The position numbers and the translations under genes are program-made. DNA of 64,000 bases from Natronobacillus azotifigens (GTDB lineage Bacteria > Bacillota > Bacilli > Bacillales > Amphibacillaceae), in assembly GCF_026805325.1 (NCBI RefSeq), contig NZ_JAPRAT010000003.1, positions 1 to 64,000 of the forward strand. Reading direction: 5' to 3'. The notes below the pieces were generated by a model that searched no databases, had not been told where the DNA came from, and worked only from the letters and a program-made list of their open reading frames with translations. This document shows, piece by piece, positions 31,787 to 39,885 of the stretch (within the stretch, counting starts at the first letter, position 1; each line of letters opens with the position of its first letter).

Positions 31787-31825
31787 CGCAAAAGATCCAG
31801 AGACTAAATGCCTCTGGATCTTTTG
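31787..31825. terminator. Bidirectional terminator before the 66-residue gene's end
   Basis: AAAAGATCCAGAG and CTCTGGATCTTTT form a perfect 13-bp stem with T-runs on both strands. Confidence 0.85.
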
Positions 31826-31826
31826 C

Positions 31827-32027
31827 CTATGCTGCCCTTTTATTTACTGAAAGTAATCGTAATAGCTTACTGGCAGGAAAATTAATGTTAAATAAATATG
31901 CAAAATAAATGACAAACACCACGTTCGCCAGGTATTGCCATCGCACTGAAAACCCAAAGATATCTTGTAGTGCATGAATTTCCCACAATACAAACATGGA
32001 TAATAAAAGCCAATATACATATTTCAA
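31827..32027 (-). CDS. Small membrane protein, unknown function
   Basis: 66 residues, two hydrophobic helices (YVYWLLLSMFVLWEIHALQ; YLANVVFVIYFAYLF) and a basic C-terminus (LLRLLSVNKRAA). TTG 32027 sits 7 bases after GGGGG, and a strong terminator follows the stop, which supports expression. No family recognised. Confidence 0.6.
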   Translation of the reverse strand: MKYVYWLLLSMFVLWEIHALQDIFGFSVRWQYLANVVFVIYFAYLFNINFPASKLLRLLSVNKRAA

Positions 32028-32100
32028 AGCAATACCCCCACATCACATCGAATAATATTTTTTCATTATATACCATTTCTTCACAAATGAAAATACAAAA

Positions 32101-32160
32101 TGAAATGAAACTTACTCCGGCGGGGTGAAGGCATTCTCCAACTGATTGTTAGTCCTAAAA
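32101..32160 (+). repeat. Very degenerate fragment of the dispersed repeat, copy E
   Basis: ATGAAACTTACTCC ... CTCCAACTGATTGTTAGTCCTAAA recalls the left third of the repeat. The right hairpin is missing. It lies just downstream of mgtE. Confidence 0.5.
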
Positions 32161-32183
32161 ATAAGGGGCGTTGGGCTCCAGAT

Positions 32184-32214
32184 GAAAAAGTACTCATGTT
32201 CAAGAGTGTTTTTC
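32184..32214 (-). terminator. mgtE terminator
   Basis: GAAAAACACTC and GAGTACTTTTTC form a stem on the minus strand with one mismatch and a CTTTTTC run, 16 bp past the mgtE stop. Confidence 0.65.
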
Positions 32215-32229
32215 TCATAAATTATTTAA

Positions 32230-33594
32230 TTACAAGTAATTTATAAATGTAGTTGCAATCGTGAAATAGATGATTAAACCTAAAATATCATTAACTGTAG
32301 TAATAAAGGGACCTGATGCAATTGCTGGGTCTAACTTAAACTTATTGATTACGACCGGAACCACTGCACCAATGATCGTTGAGAAGCTTAATGTTAAAAA
32401 CAACGAAGCTGCAACAATAAAAGATAAAGCAAAATTACCTGGGTATCTAATAGGAATTACGATCAATAAAACAATTGCTGTAATCACCCCTAGCATTAAA
32501 CCAGTCCCAAATTCTCGCTTAACCGCACTCCAAAGCCCCTTCTTTTCGAAAGAACCAGTAGCTATTGCACGAACTACAACAGCCAAAGACTGTGTACCAG
32601 CATTACCCGCTGAGTCCATGATTAATGGGATAAAGGCTGCTAATACAAGAATTTCTTCTAAAGTATCTTCAAATTGGCCAATTACACCACCAGTAAGAAA
32701 ACCAAAGAAAATAAGCATAACGATCCATGGAGCGCGTTTTTTTGCTGCTTGAAAAGAACTAATGTTTACATCAATTGCACCTTTTGCTGCAATGAATTCA
32801 TCAAAATCTTCTGTTACCTCTTCGTCCATGACATGCATCACATCATCAACCGTAATAATACCCGTTAGCTCTTGTTCATCTGTCACAACCGGTACAGCAA
32901 GAAAATCATATTTCTTCATTAGCTTAGCAACATCTTCTTGGTCCGCATTAATATTTACCGTAACAATATCCGTTCCCATTATATTTTCTACTAATTCAGA
33001 AGATGGCGCTATGATTAAATCTCGTAAAGACAGCACACCCACAAGTTTATCGGTTTTGTCAATTACATATAGGTAGTAAATAGTTTCTGCATCAGGTGCA
33101 GAAACCCGTAAGTTATCAATTACCTCGCTAACTTTTTCCGTAGTCTTCACAGTGACAAATTCCTTCACCATGATTCCCCCGGCAGTTTCTGTTGTATAGG
33201 TAAGTAATTCTTTAACAACGTTTGCGCGTTCTTTCTCCATCGAAACTAAAATCTTGTTAGAGGCTGAAGCATCTAATTCTGGTAAAAAGTCAGCAATCTC
33301 ATCTGTAGGAATATTATTAAAAAGTTTAGTAATATAAGTATCTTTTAATTCCTCAATAACTTGTTTTTGTTTGTCTAACTCTAATCCCTCAAATAACTCC
33401 GCGAAGTCTGAAGCTTCAATAAATTCATAAACACGATCTCTCAATTCACGATTAAGCTGAACAAAGATATCAATTTGGTTTGTAGGATGTAAGTCCAAAA
33501 ACAATTCTAAAAATCGGTCTTTATTACTTTTTTTCAATGCATCTATTACATCTGCTGCATATTCTTCTCTATTCACTTCATCAAAATTAATCAT
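32230..33594 (-). CDS. mgtE: Magnesium transporter MgtE
   Basis: Mg2+ channel gated by cytosolic Mg2+. 454 residues: an N-terminal helical MgtE_N domain (to about 130), two CBS domains (about 135-260; AVPVVTDEQELTGIITVDDVMHV), and five membrane helices with the conserved pore region AGNAGTQSLAVVVRAIATG. Start ATG 33594 has TTGGAGG. The transcript leader carries an M-box riboswitch, so it is expressed when Mg2+ is scarce. Confidence 0.97.
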   Translation of the reverse strand: MINFDEVNREEYAADVIDALKKSNKDRFLELFLDLHPTNQIDIFVQLNRELRDRVYEFIEASDFAELFEGLELDKQKQVIEELKDTYITKLFNNIPTDEIADFLPELDASASNKILVSMEKERANVVKELLTYTTETAGGIMVKEFVTVKTTEKVSEVIDNLRVSAPDAETIYYLYVIDKTDKLVGVLSLRDLIIAPSSELVENIMGTDIVTVNINADQEDVAKLMKKYDFLAVPVVTDEQELTGIITVDDVMHVMDEEVTEDFDEFIAAKGAIDVNISSFQAAKKRAPWIVMLIFFGFLTGGVIGQFEDTLEEILVLAAFIPLIMDSAGNAGTQSLAVVVRAIATGSFEKKGLWSAVKREFGTGLMLGVITAIVLLIVIPIRYPGNFALSFIVAASLFLTLSFSTIIGAVVPVVINKFKLDPAIASGPFITTVNDILGLIIYFTIATTFINYL

Positions 33595-33734
33595 TAGTAT
33601 ACCTCCAATTGAGTCACCACGACGATGCGGATGAACTCATCATTATTTTATTCGGTTCAAATATGTGTTTATTTAAACGCCTCGAGTCTGGTTCAGACCT
33701 GTCCATTCCGCATCCCCCTTTTTGTCTCAATAAC

Positions 33735-33763
33735 AAAAACCCACCTTCCAATGAAGGCGGGTT
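33735..33763 (-). terminator. M-box expression-platform terminator
   Basis: AACCCGCCTTC and GAAGGTGGGTT form a stem followed by TTTTTG on the minus strand, between the aptamer and mgtE. This is the off-switch of the riboswitch. Confidence 0.85.
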
Positions 33764-33807
33764 GCACTATTATGTTCATAAAAGAGCATCTCAAAGAATC
33801 ACAACAT

Positions 33808-33963
33808 CCTCCATTCGTAGAGCTTTAGCACTGTGTGGCATAGGATTAATCCAGCTACGTTAAAAACCACCTTAAGTCGATAGTTTCTGCTGACCCATTG
33901 GCGTCTTTGGACGTTTTTGGGCAGTAGCGTATCTCCATCACAGGAGCCTCACCTAACGAGGTT
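33808..33963 (-). promoter_or_regulatory. M-box (ykoK leader) Mg2+ riboswitch
   Basis: The minus-strand RNA contains the conserved M-box blocks GTTAGGTGAGGCTCC, GATACGCTACTGCCC, GTCCAAAGACGCCAATGGGT, CCTATGCCACACAGTGCTAA and AGCTCTACGA in order. The ends pair as P1 (CCTC with GAGG). It sits in the mgtE leader with a terminator after it. By family rule, Mg2+ binding folds the aptamer and favours termination. Confidence 0.95.
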
Positions 33964-34105
33964 TTATATTATTCTCATGGACAATGGTAAAGTACAGAAC
34001 AAGGAATGTCAAGAGAAGAAAGAAACTCGTTCATACCGGTTATTTTACCACTATATAAATTGTCGGGGGTGGATAATTTCCTTCCTAACAATTTACCTAT
34101 TTTTA

Positions 34106-34275
34106 ATAAAGTGAAACTTCAATCAGTGGAAGTTATTAGGTATTCCTCCGTTGATTGTTAGCCCTCTAGAATGACCTAAGGCCCTTGAAGCATTTAGCGG
34201 CCGTTACTCCCTCTTAAGCAACTTGGTATTCTTGTTGTTTTGAAAAGGGTGACGAACGTTTGTTTCAAGTGAGAA
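34106..34275 (+). repeat. Dispersed structured repeat, copy D (diverged)
   Basis: Starts ATAAAGTGAAACTTCAATCA. The left hairpin is intact with changes; the right half is eroded (AAAAGGGTGACGAACG). It lies upstream of the PAP2 gene. Confidence 0.85.
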
Positions 34276-34353
34276 TGTTGGTTTAAAAAATAGATCGCAT
34301 GAGAATGATTTATATGTTAAGATTATGTTAATTTTTGAAGAGGTGTGAACATC

Positions 34354-35016
34354 ATGAAACGAAACAATACTCTACTTTATGTTTTTGCAGTGATTAGCTT
34401 AACTTTATTTGTTACAACTACTACTTTATCGATTTACACTGAATACTTATGGTTAGATGACTGGGTAGGTGATCAAATTTCATCTATCGCGAATCCTACG
34501 ATCATCATGGTTATTGAGTCATTCTCAATCTTTGGCTCTATTGAAGCTATTTTCCTTCTATCTTCTTTAACGTTACTTATTTTCGTTTTCCAAAAGGATT
34601 GGATTACTAGCTTTTTCTTTGCAGGACTTTCTTTGGGAGGTATCGTACTTAATTATGTATTAAAATTTATTTTTCAAAGAACACGCCCAGGTGAAGAAAG
34701 GGTTATCGCTTTCTTTGGACATGAATTTGAATTGGCTTCTTATAGTTTCCCAAGTGGCCATACGATGCGAGTAACTATTTTCTTTATCTTCCTCATTTAT
34801 TTAATCTGGAGGCTAAGATTAAATAAAGGCATTACAATTGCCTTAACATCGCTCTTTATCATCATTATTACAGGTGTAAGTCTAAGTAGGATCATTCTAG
34901 AAGCTCACTATTTTACAGATATTATTGGAGCAATCAGTAGCTCATTATTTTGGTTTTCAGCTTGGTTGTTGCTCATCAGATATACAATTGCTAAAAGACA
35001 TCCTCACTCCTATTGA
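34354..35016 (+). CDS. PAP2-family membrane phosphatase
   Basis: Lipid-phosphate or undecaprenyl-pyrophosphate phosphatase type, 220 residues and about six membrane helices. All three signature motifs are present: KFIFQRTRP (KxxxxxxRP), PSGH in YSFPSGHTMR, and SRIILEAHYFTD (SRxxxxxHxxxD). ATG 34354 has GAAGAGGTG; the frame opens three codons earlier at GTG. The substrate cannot be told; BcrC-like undecaprenyl-PP or phosphatidylglycerophosphate phosphatase are both possible. Confidence 0.9.
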   Translation: MKRNNTLLYVFAVISLTLFVTTTTLSIYTEYLWLDDWVGDQISSIANPTIIMVIESFSIFGSIEAIFLLSSLTLLIFVFQKDWITSFFFAGLSLGGIVLNYVLKFIFQRTRPGEERVIAFFGHEFELASYSFPSGHTMRVTIFFIFLIYLIWRLRLNKGITIALTSLFIIIITGVSLSRIILEAHYFTDIIGAISSSLFWFSAWLLLIRYTIAKRHPHSY

Positions 35017-35059
35017 TACAACAGACTACTAAAAACTAAATAATAGGGAGCCTTTCTTA

Positions 35060-35788
35060 ATGGATTTTTATAACAAACACAAACAAACCATTCAATTACT
35101 ATATGAGATCATTTTAGTTCTGCTAGCAATATTATCTGTGGTATTGATATGGGTGAACAATTCCTCCTATGTTTTTCTTAATCAAATCGTATGGTTCATT
35201 CTCTTTTTAGACGTAGCGATTCGATTTATCCGAACGAAAAACAAATGGCACTTTGTTAAAACAAATCCTTTTGATCTGATTGCAGCAATTCCACTAGATG
35301 CACTTTTTCAAACCGCTCGTTTCGCACGATTATTTAAGTTCGTACGAGTTTTTGTCTTGTCCAAAAATAGCAAACATCCTATTTTTGGAATCTTGAAGAC
35401 AAATGGATTGGATAAAGTGCTTTCTGCTTCCGTTGTATTAATCATTGTTTCTGCATTTATAGTATCGATTGTAGAACCTAATGTAAGAGATTTTTCTGAT
35501 GGGGTCTGGTGGTCAATTGTTACAACAACAACGGTTGGCTATGGTGACATTTCCCCTGAAACGATATTCGGAAGAGTTTTAGCCATTATTCTTATGTTGG
35601 TAGGTATAGGACTAATTGGGATGTTAACGGGGTCCATTACTACTTTCTTTGTAAGAAATAAACCCCAACAACGCGCCTCTGTTCTCTTTATTCAAGAACA
35701 ACTAGAGCGTGTAGATCAATTAAGTTCTCAAGAGATAGGGGAAATGATTGTTTTGCTAGAACAATTAAGACAGGAAAAAGATGAATAG
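35060..35788 (+). CDS. Voltage-gated-type potassium channel
   Basis: 242 residues, a single-subunit K+ channel. Hydrophobic segments S1-S4-like precede a pore: an Arg/Lys-spaced helix (FQTARFARLFKFVRVFVL) resembles a voltage sensor, and the selectivity filter is TTTVGYGDISP, with the pore helix DGVWWSIVTTTT. The cytosolic C-terminus is a short coiled coil (about 195-242) with no RCK domain. Follows the PAP2 gene by 43 bp on the same strand and has GGGAG before ATG 35060. Confidence 0.92.
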   Translation: MDFYNKHKQTIQLLYEIILVLLAILSVVLIWVNNSSYVFLNQIVWFILFLDVAIRFIRTKNKWHFVKTNPFDLIAAIPLDALFQTARFARLFKFVRVFVLSKNSKHPIFGILKTNGLDKVLSASVVLIIVSAFIVSIVEPNVRDFSDGVWWSIVTTTTVGYGDISPETIFGRVLAIILMLVGIGLIGMLTGSITTFFVRNKPQQRASVLFIQEQLERVDQLSSQEIGEMIVLLEQLRQEKDE

Positions 35789-35882
35789 TAGCTTGATTAA
35801 TATCGGAAATTTCATCCGCACCTTTTGCCCATATGTTGAATAGACTACAGTGGTAATCATTAAAGGCAATAGGGGTGAGCAA

Positions 35883-36368
35883 ATGAAATGTAACATTAAC
35901 CCTCAAAGCATTGGATTGACTCAAGCAAAGGCCCAACAAGCAGTGGAAAATCTAAATCAATACTTAGCCAACTTGCAAGTTCTCTATATTAAATTACACA
36001 ATATTCAATGGAATATAGGCGGAGAAAGTTTTTTTGACATACGTGATAAAACAAAGATATTAACGAAAGAAGTAGCTGTCTACATTAACCTGGTTGCGGA
36101 AAAAATAAAGGCATTCGGTTTTTTTCCGGTTGGCTCTTTACAAGAAGCTTTAAGCATCTCAACAATTCATGAATTACCAAATAGAACATTCGATCGAAAA
36201 ACAGCAGCAATGATTCTTGTTTATGATTGTAGGCAAATGCTTCTTGAACTACGAGAAATAGAAGAGATGCTATCTAGTTATGCAGGTGAAGTAATACGTA
36301 ACAGTATTACATTTTTTGAAAAATACCATTGGATGTTTTGCTCTTATGCTGAATCATCGTTTTCCTAA
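35883..36368 (+). CDS. Dps-family protein with degenerate ferroxidase site
   Basis: 161 residues with the ferritin-like Dps fold: LQVLYIKLHNIQWNIGGESF then IRDKTKILTKEVAVYINLVAEKIKAFG. In active Dps the centre is built from His in HxxHW, His in LHEK, and the D and E of DxxxE; here these are Gln (HNIQW), Arg (IRDK) and Asn (INLVAE), and only the Glu remains. Iron oxidation is therefore doubtful; DNA binding or a shell role is possible. ATG 35883 has AGGGGTGAGC; the frame opens 11 codons earlier. Confidence 0.82.
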   Translation: MKCNINPQSIGLTQAKAQQAVENLNQYLANLQVLYIKLHNIQWNIGGESFFDIRDKTKILTKEVAVYINLVAEKIKAFGFFPVGSLQEALSISTIHELPNRTFDRKTAAMILVYDCRQMLLELREIEEMLSSYAGEVIRNSITFFEKYHWMFCSYAESSFS

Positions 36369-36397
36369 CGAACAAAATCGCAGAGCTACGGTTACCT

Positions 36398-36469
36398 AAG
36401 TTTTGGCGCTTAGCTTCAGACGTAGCTATATTGTGGTTCGAAAAGTTATTCACAGCTAACAAATTTTAA
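36398..36469 (+). repeat. Degenerate dispersed repeat, second family, copy 2
   Basis: Similar to 23184-23255 (see that entry): AGTTTTGGCGCT, CTATA, TTCGAAAAG, TTATTCACAGCTAAC, TTTTA. It lies between the Dps-like gene and a terminator. Confidence 0.45.
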
Positions 36470-36486
36470 TTACTTAGGCAAGAATA

Positions 36487-36525
36487 AAAGATCCCACACT
36501 TTTGATTCAATCATGTGGGATCTTT
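36487..36525. terminator. Bidirectional terminator
   Basis: AAAGATCCCACA and TGTGGGATCTTT, a 12-bp perfect stem, between the convergent Dps-like gene and the 57-residue gene. Confidence 0.88.
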
Positions 36526-36535
36526 GTTTAATTAC

Positions 36536-36709
36536 TTATTCGTCGCGACAACCGTTATTGTCGTTGTTATTTGCTTCTTCCTTGTTATTTTCTGTTGCTG
36601 ACAAGGTTTCATCAGCAAACTCGTATTGAACTTGAGCATTTTCGTTTACTCCTCGTTCTGGGCCATTCCGACGAGCATTTCTGTCATTATTCGCACGTTG
36701 TTTTGCCAT
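36536..36709 (-). CDS. Small hydrophilic protein, possible spore-associated
   Basis: 57 residues beginning MAKQRANNDRNARRNGPERG and rich in Asn, Glu and Arg, with the motif YEFADETLSATE, then an Asn/Glu-rich tail. ATG 36709 has GGAGGTGAG and a terminator follows, so it is a real gene. The EFADET motif recalls the EFASET repeats of gamma-type SASP, but there is only one. A similar motif (HEFANEPLT) occurs in the 53-residue gene at 41574. Function unproven. Confidence 0.65.
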   Translation of the reverse strand: MAKQRANNDRNARRNGPERGVNENAQVQYEFADETLSATENNKEEANNNDNNGCRDE

Positions 36710-36858
36710 GGTTAACTCACCTCCCTGAAGCTATTTTGCACAACCGAGATATCAATTATCCATGAAAAATAAACCACTTTTTTGTCCCTGTATATTAACA
36801 ACACCCCTAATTATTTCAACAAAAATATCCCAGAATTTCTGGAAGTAGAATGCAGAAA

Positions 36859-37362
36859 TTACCCCCGGTACGCTATTGCCAATCCTTTTAGAAAATTTCT
36901 TGCATAACGATCTCCACAGTCTTTGTAATTTCGATGCCCTTCTTTCCGTAAAACGGCACTTAACTCACTCTTTGATATTGTCACATTTGCTTTGCTTAAT
37001 ACCTCAAGGATATCTTCGCTTGTTAAAGCCAACGCAATTTTCACTTTCTTAAGCATGATATTATTAACATTTCTATCGTTTAATTCATTTTTAGGTGTTT
37101 CTTGCGTTTGGTTATCTTGTCTTCCTCTTTTATAAATAATCAACCCATTAAAAAAAGCTTCTAATTCGATATTTTCACATTGATTTACATACACATTCTC
37201 CGTGTAGGTATTTGTTTCCGTTTCATTATTTTGTTTTGTCAACATGTTGCGCACATCATCTAAATCTACTTCAAAACCGCCTAATCGAAAAATATCAGTC
37301 ATATCTGTATCTTTTAAATCCAAAGCATACCTGAGTCTAGTTATTATGTCATTATTATTCAT
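36859..37362 (-). CDS. DUF1456 (YehS-type) protein
   Basis: 167 residues with two repeats of the DUF1456 type: MNNNDIITRLRYALDLKDTDM followed by IFRLGG, and a second LKKVKIALALTSEDILEVLS. Small soluble helical protein of unknown role. ATG 37362 has AGGAGGG; the frame opens upstream without a ribosome site. Monocistronic. Confidence 0.88.
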   Translation of the reverse strand: MNNNDIITRLRYALDLKDTDMTDIFRLGGFEVDLDDVRNMLTKQNNETETNTYTENVYVNQCENIELEAFFNGLIIYKRGRQDNQTQETPKNELNDRNVNNIMLKKVKIALALTSEDILEVLSKANVTISKSELSAVLRKEGHRNYKDCGDRYARNFLKGLAIAYRG

Positions 37363-37522
37363 TCGTTTCCCTCCTACCACATTTTCCACAGTAACTCTAA
37401 GTATAATACTTTTTCCTACAATTTTCATTCGCCTTTACATTGAAAAAGTGAAATCCCCTTTCTAGATGAAATAGAAAGGGGATATATTTTTTCTTGCCAT
37501 TATATCAGTTAGAACAGAATGA

Positions 37523-37849
37523 TTATGCAATCAATTGTGCACATTCTTTTGCGCATGCATAGCAAGATTCCGCACATTTTTTACAATGATCATGATTGTG
37601 CTTGGAACATTCATCACCACAAGCAACACAAGCAGTCTTACAAAGCTTTGCGTATTCTTGAATAAACGCTGTATTATAACTAAGTGCTTGTTCGAAAGCA
37701 GAGCAAATGGTGGCACATTCACGATTCAGACGAATACATGCTTTCATATGGTTCGCATCTTCTTCTAAAGAAGAGGTATAACAATGGTTACAAGCCTCCA
37801 TGCACGCATGTAATGATTCAATAACTTTTTGATAATTTTTATCGGTGAT
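37523..37849 (-). CDS. Cys-rich four-helix copper-storage-type protein, abnormal start
   Basis: Likely Csp/DUF326 four-helix bundle that stores Cu(I) with many Cys: ACMEACNHCY, CIRLNRECATIC, CKTACVACGDECSKH, HCKKCAESCYACAKEC. The first ATG is 37801, but upstream codons encode the family's conserved N-terminus (TDKNYQKVIESLHAC) in frame, and an AAGGAG site lies 8 bases before ATC 37849, where an ATG would be expected. An in-frame TGA at 37865-37867 closes the frame. Either a rare AUC start, an ATG-to-ATC mutation, or a sequence error. With this start it is 108 residues, the normal length; from 37801 it would be 92. Confidence 0.85.
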   Translation of the reverse strand: MTDKNYQKVIESLHACMEACNHCYTSSLEEDANHMKACIRLNRECATICSAFEQALSYNTAFIQEYAKLCKTACVACGDECSKHNHDHCKKCAESCYACAKECAQLIA

Positions 37850-37910
37850 AAGATCATCTCCTTTTCAGTAAATTTATTAAGCTATTCCCATCCACTCTAA
37901 ACGTAAACAT

Positions 37911-37941
37911 GAAAAAGAACGCTACCATGAATGGTAAGCGC
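37911..37941 (-). terminator. Terminator downstream of glgP and repeat F
   Basis: CGCTTACCAT and ATGGTAGCG pair with one bulged T, then TTCTTTTTC on the minus strand. Confidence 0.75.
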
Positions 37942-37947
37942 TCCTTA

Positions 37948-38105
37948 TATAGAAACGTTAATCAGTGACGTTTTGGGTTTCCCCCACTGATTGTTAGCCC
38001 TAAAGAATGGCTAAAAAGGCCCTTGAAGGATTTGCGGGGTTAGCGTCCGTTAAACATTTTTCATCGTTTTTAAGCGGAAGTCTTACGGACGGTTACTGCG
38101 AAATA
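37948..38105 (+). repeat. Dispersed structured repeat, copy F (diverged)
   Basis: AGAAACGTTAATCAGTG at the left and TCTTACGGACGGTTACTGCG at the right, with both hairpins recognisable; the flanking ATAAA is eroded. It lies within a few bases of the glgP stop codon, on the opposite orientation to that gene. Confidence 0.85.
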
Positions 38106-38106
38106 A

Positions 38107-39720
38107 TTATTCGATCGCATATAGTTTTTCATAATAATTTTCTAGCATACGTTTTACAGCAAATTGCTCTTTTGTACTTAAAATACTTTCTCTCATCATT
38201 TCGACCCATTTTTCATGCTTATCATAATAAGTTGGCAAGACTTCATTTTGCAACACATCATATAAAGCTTTTAAATCATGGGTATCAAGCACTGCTTCAT
38301 CCTCAAATTCCATACCATCACCAAATTGCCATCCATTAACCCCATGATTACAAGCTTCCGGCCACCAGCCATCTAGTGTACTGAAATTGAGTACTCCATT
38401 CATAGCTGCTTTCATACCAGATGTTCCGCTTGCTTCTTTTGGCCTACGAGGGTTGTTCAACCACAAGTCAGAGCCTCGCGTTAATGCAGCGCCGATTGTC
38501 ATATCGTAATTTTCTAGGAAAACAACAGCTTCCGGATATTTTTTTGACATTTTTACTAGAGATGAAACAATTCCTTTTCCCGTATCATCAAGTGGGTGTG
38601 CTTTTCCGGAAAAAACAATCTGTACTTTACCCGACTCTAATAATGGTCCAATTATTGATTCGTCGGTAAAAATAAAATCGCTACGCTTATATGGGGCTGC
38701 ACGTCTTGAGAATCCAATGATCAGCTTATTTTCTTTTAATGTCACACCATTTCGTTCATGAATAAAAGAGATTAAGTCACGCTTATTCTTCATGTGCGCT
38801 TCCCATAAATCGCCGCCATCTTCAGCAACTTTAATCATGTTCTCGTCTACCCATGTTGGCTTGTGAATACAATTCGTAATTGGAATAATCTCTGAACGCC
38901 CTTCTACGTGTGCCCACATTTTATTGGCTGTTTCCCCATGTAGTTCAGCAACAGCGTTTGACTTTCGTGACATTCGTAAGGCTCCGACTGTCATATTGAA
39001 TGGTGCTCCTCCAATTTCAACCAACTGTTCTAACGTTAAACCATTGTTTGCCCCCATATACATCAAGCGATCAAGGTGATGTGATTCATTCCCTTGGATG
39101 ATTGGAGTATGCGTGGTAAACACGGTTTTCGCTCTCGTCGCATTTAAAGCTTCTTCAAATGTTGCCCCTTGATCGAATTCTTCTTTCATCAGCTCAAATC
39201 CAGCAAACAAAGCATGACCCTCATTAAAGTGGTATACATCAATATCAAGACCTAATGCTCGTAATGCGCGTACTCCACCAATACCAAGTACCATTTCTTG
39301 AGCAATTCTTTCTTCTCCGAACCAACCGTATAATTGACCAGTAATCCATGCATCCTCATTTTCCGGTATATCAGTATCAAGTAAATATAATGGTACATTG
39401 CCGAACTTTTCTATTTTCCATACTTTACAAACCACATCTCTTTGTCTAATCTTTACAGTAACTTTTACACCCGTATCTTCTAAGTAATCATAATCATAGT
39501 TGTGGTATGCATCATAAGGATTACCGTTTTCATCAATTCTTTGATCTGTATATCCTTGTTTCCACTTAATACCTATTCCAACCAACGGAAATTCATGATC
39601 TTTTGCACCTTTCAAGTAATCTCCTGCTAAAATACCCAGACCTCCTGCATACGTTTTCATAGTAGCGTCTAGGCCGTACTCCATGCAAAAATAAGCTACA
39701 TTTGGATACTTCTTTGCCAT
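38107..39720 (-). CDS. glgP: Alpha-glucan (glycogen/maltodextrin) phosphorylase, short form
   Basis: Phosphorolysis of alpha-1,4-glucans to glucose 1-phosphate. 537 residues, of the short GT35 family: NVAYFCMEYGLDATMKTYAGGLG, then TTHTPIIQGNESH, IGFSRRAAPYKRSD, and the PLP-Lys region KEASGTSGMKAAMNGVLN. ATG 39720 has AAGGAGGAG; the frame opens 20 codons earlier. No glgA, glgB, glgC or glgD is near, so it may act on imported maltodextrin instead of stored glycogen. A cre lies upstream. Confidence 0.92.
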   Translation of the reverse strand: MAKKYPNVAYFCMEYGLDATMKTYAGGLGILAGDYLKGAKDHEFPLVGIGIKWKQGYTDQRIDENGNPYDAYHNYDYDYLEDTGVKVTVKIRQRDVVCKVWKIEKFGNVPLYLLDTDIPENEDAWITGQLYGWFGEERIAQEMVLGIGGVRALRALGLDIDVYHFNEGHALFAGFELMKEEFDQGATFEEALNATRAKTVFTTHTPIIQGNESHHLDRLMYMGANNGLTLEQLVEIGGAPFNMTVGALRMSRKSNAVAELHGETANKMWAHVEGRSEIIPITNCIHKPTWVDENMIKVAEDGGDLWEAHMKNKRDLISFIHERNGVTLKENKLIIGFSRRAAPYKRSDFIFTDESIIGPLLESGKVQIVFSGKAHPLDDTGKGIVSSLVKMSKKYPEAVVFLENYDMTIGAALTRGSDLWLNNPRRPKEASGTSGMKAAMNGVLNFSTLDGWWPEACNHGVNGWQFGDGMEFEDEAVLDTHDLKALYDVLQNEVLPTYYDKHEKWVEMMRESILSTKEQFAVKRMLENYYEKLYAIE

Positions 39721-39847
39721 TACTAACTCCTCCTTAGAATGATTAATACTGGTGTTGCATCCACTTCTACAAAAAGACATTACTGTAATTTTTTATTCTC
39801 TATATTTTCTATAATACTAGACTTTTTCAAAAAATTCTAGTAAAAAA

Positions 39848-39862
39848 GGAAAACGATTGCAT
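39848..39862 (-). promoter_or_regulatory. cre (CcpA site) upstream of glgP
   Basis: On the minus strand ATGCAATCGTTTTCC matches the consensus WTGNAANCGNWNNCW at 14 of 15 positions (last base). It lies about 130 bp before the glgP start and near the 3' end of the TIR gene. Confidence 0.6.
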
Positions 39863-39885
39863 TAATTTTGAAAAAAATTTAATGT

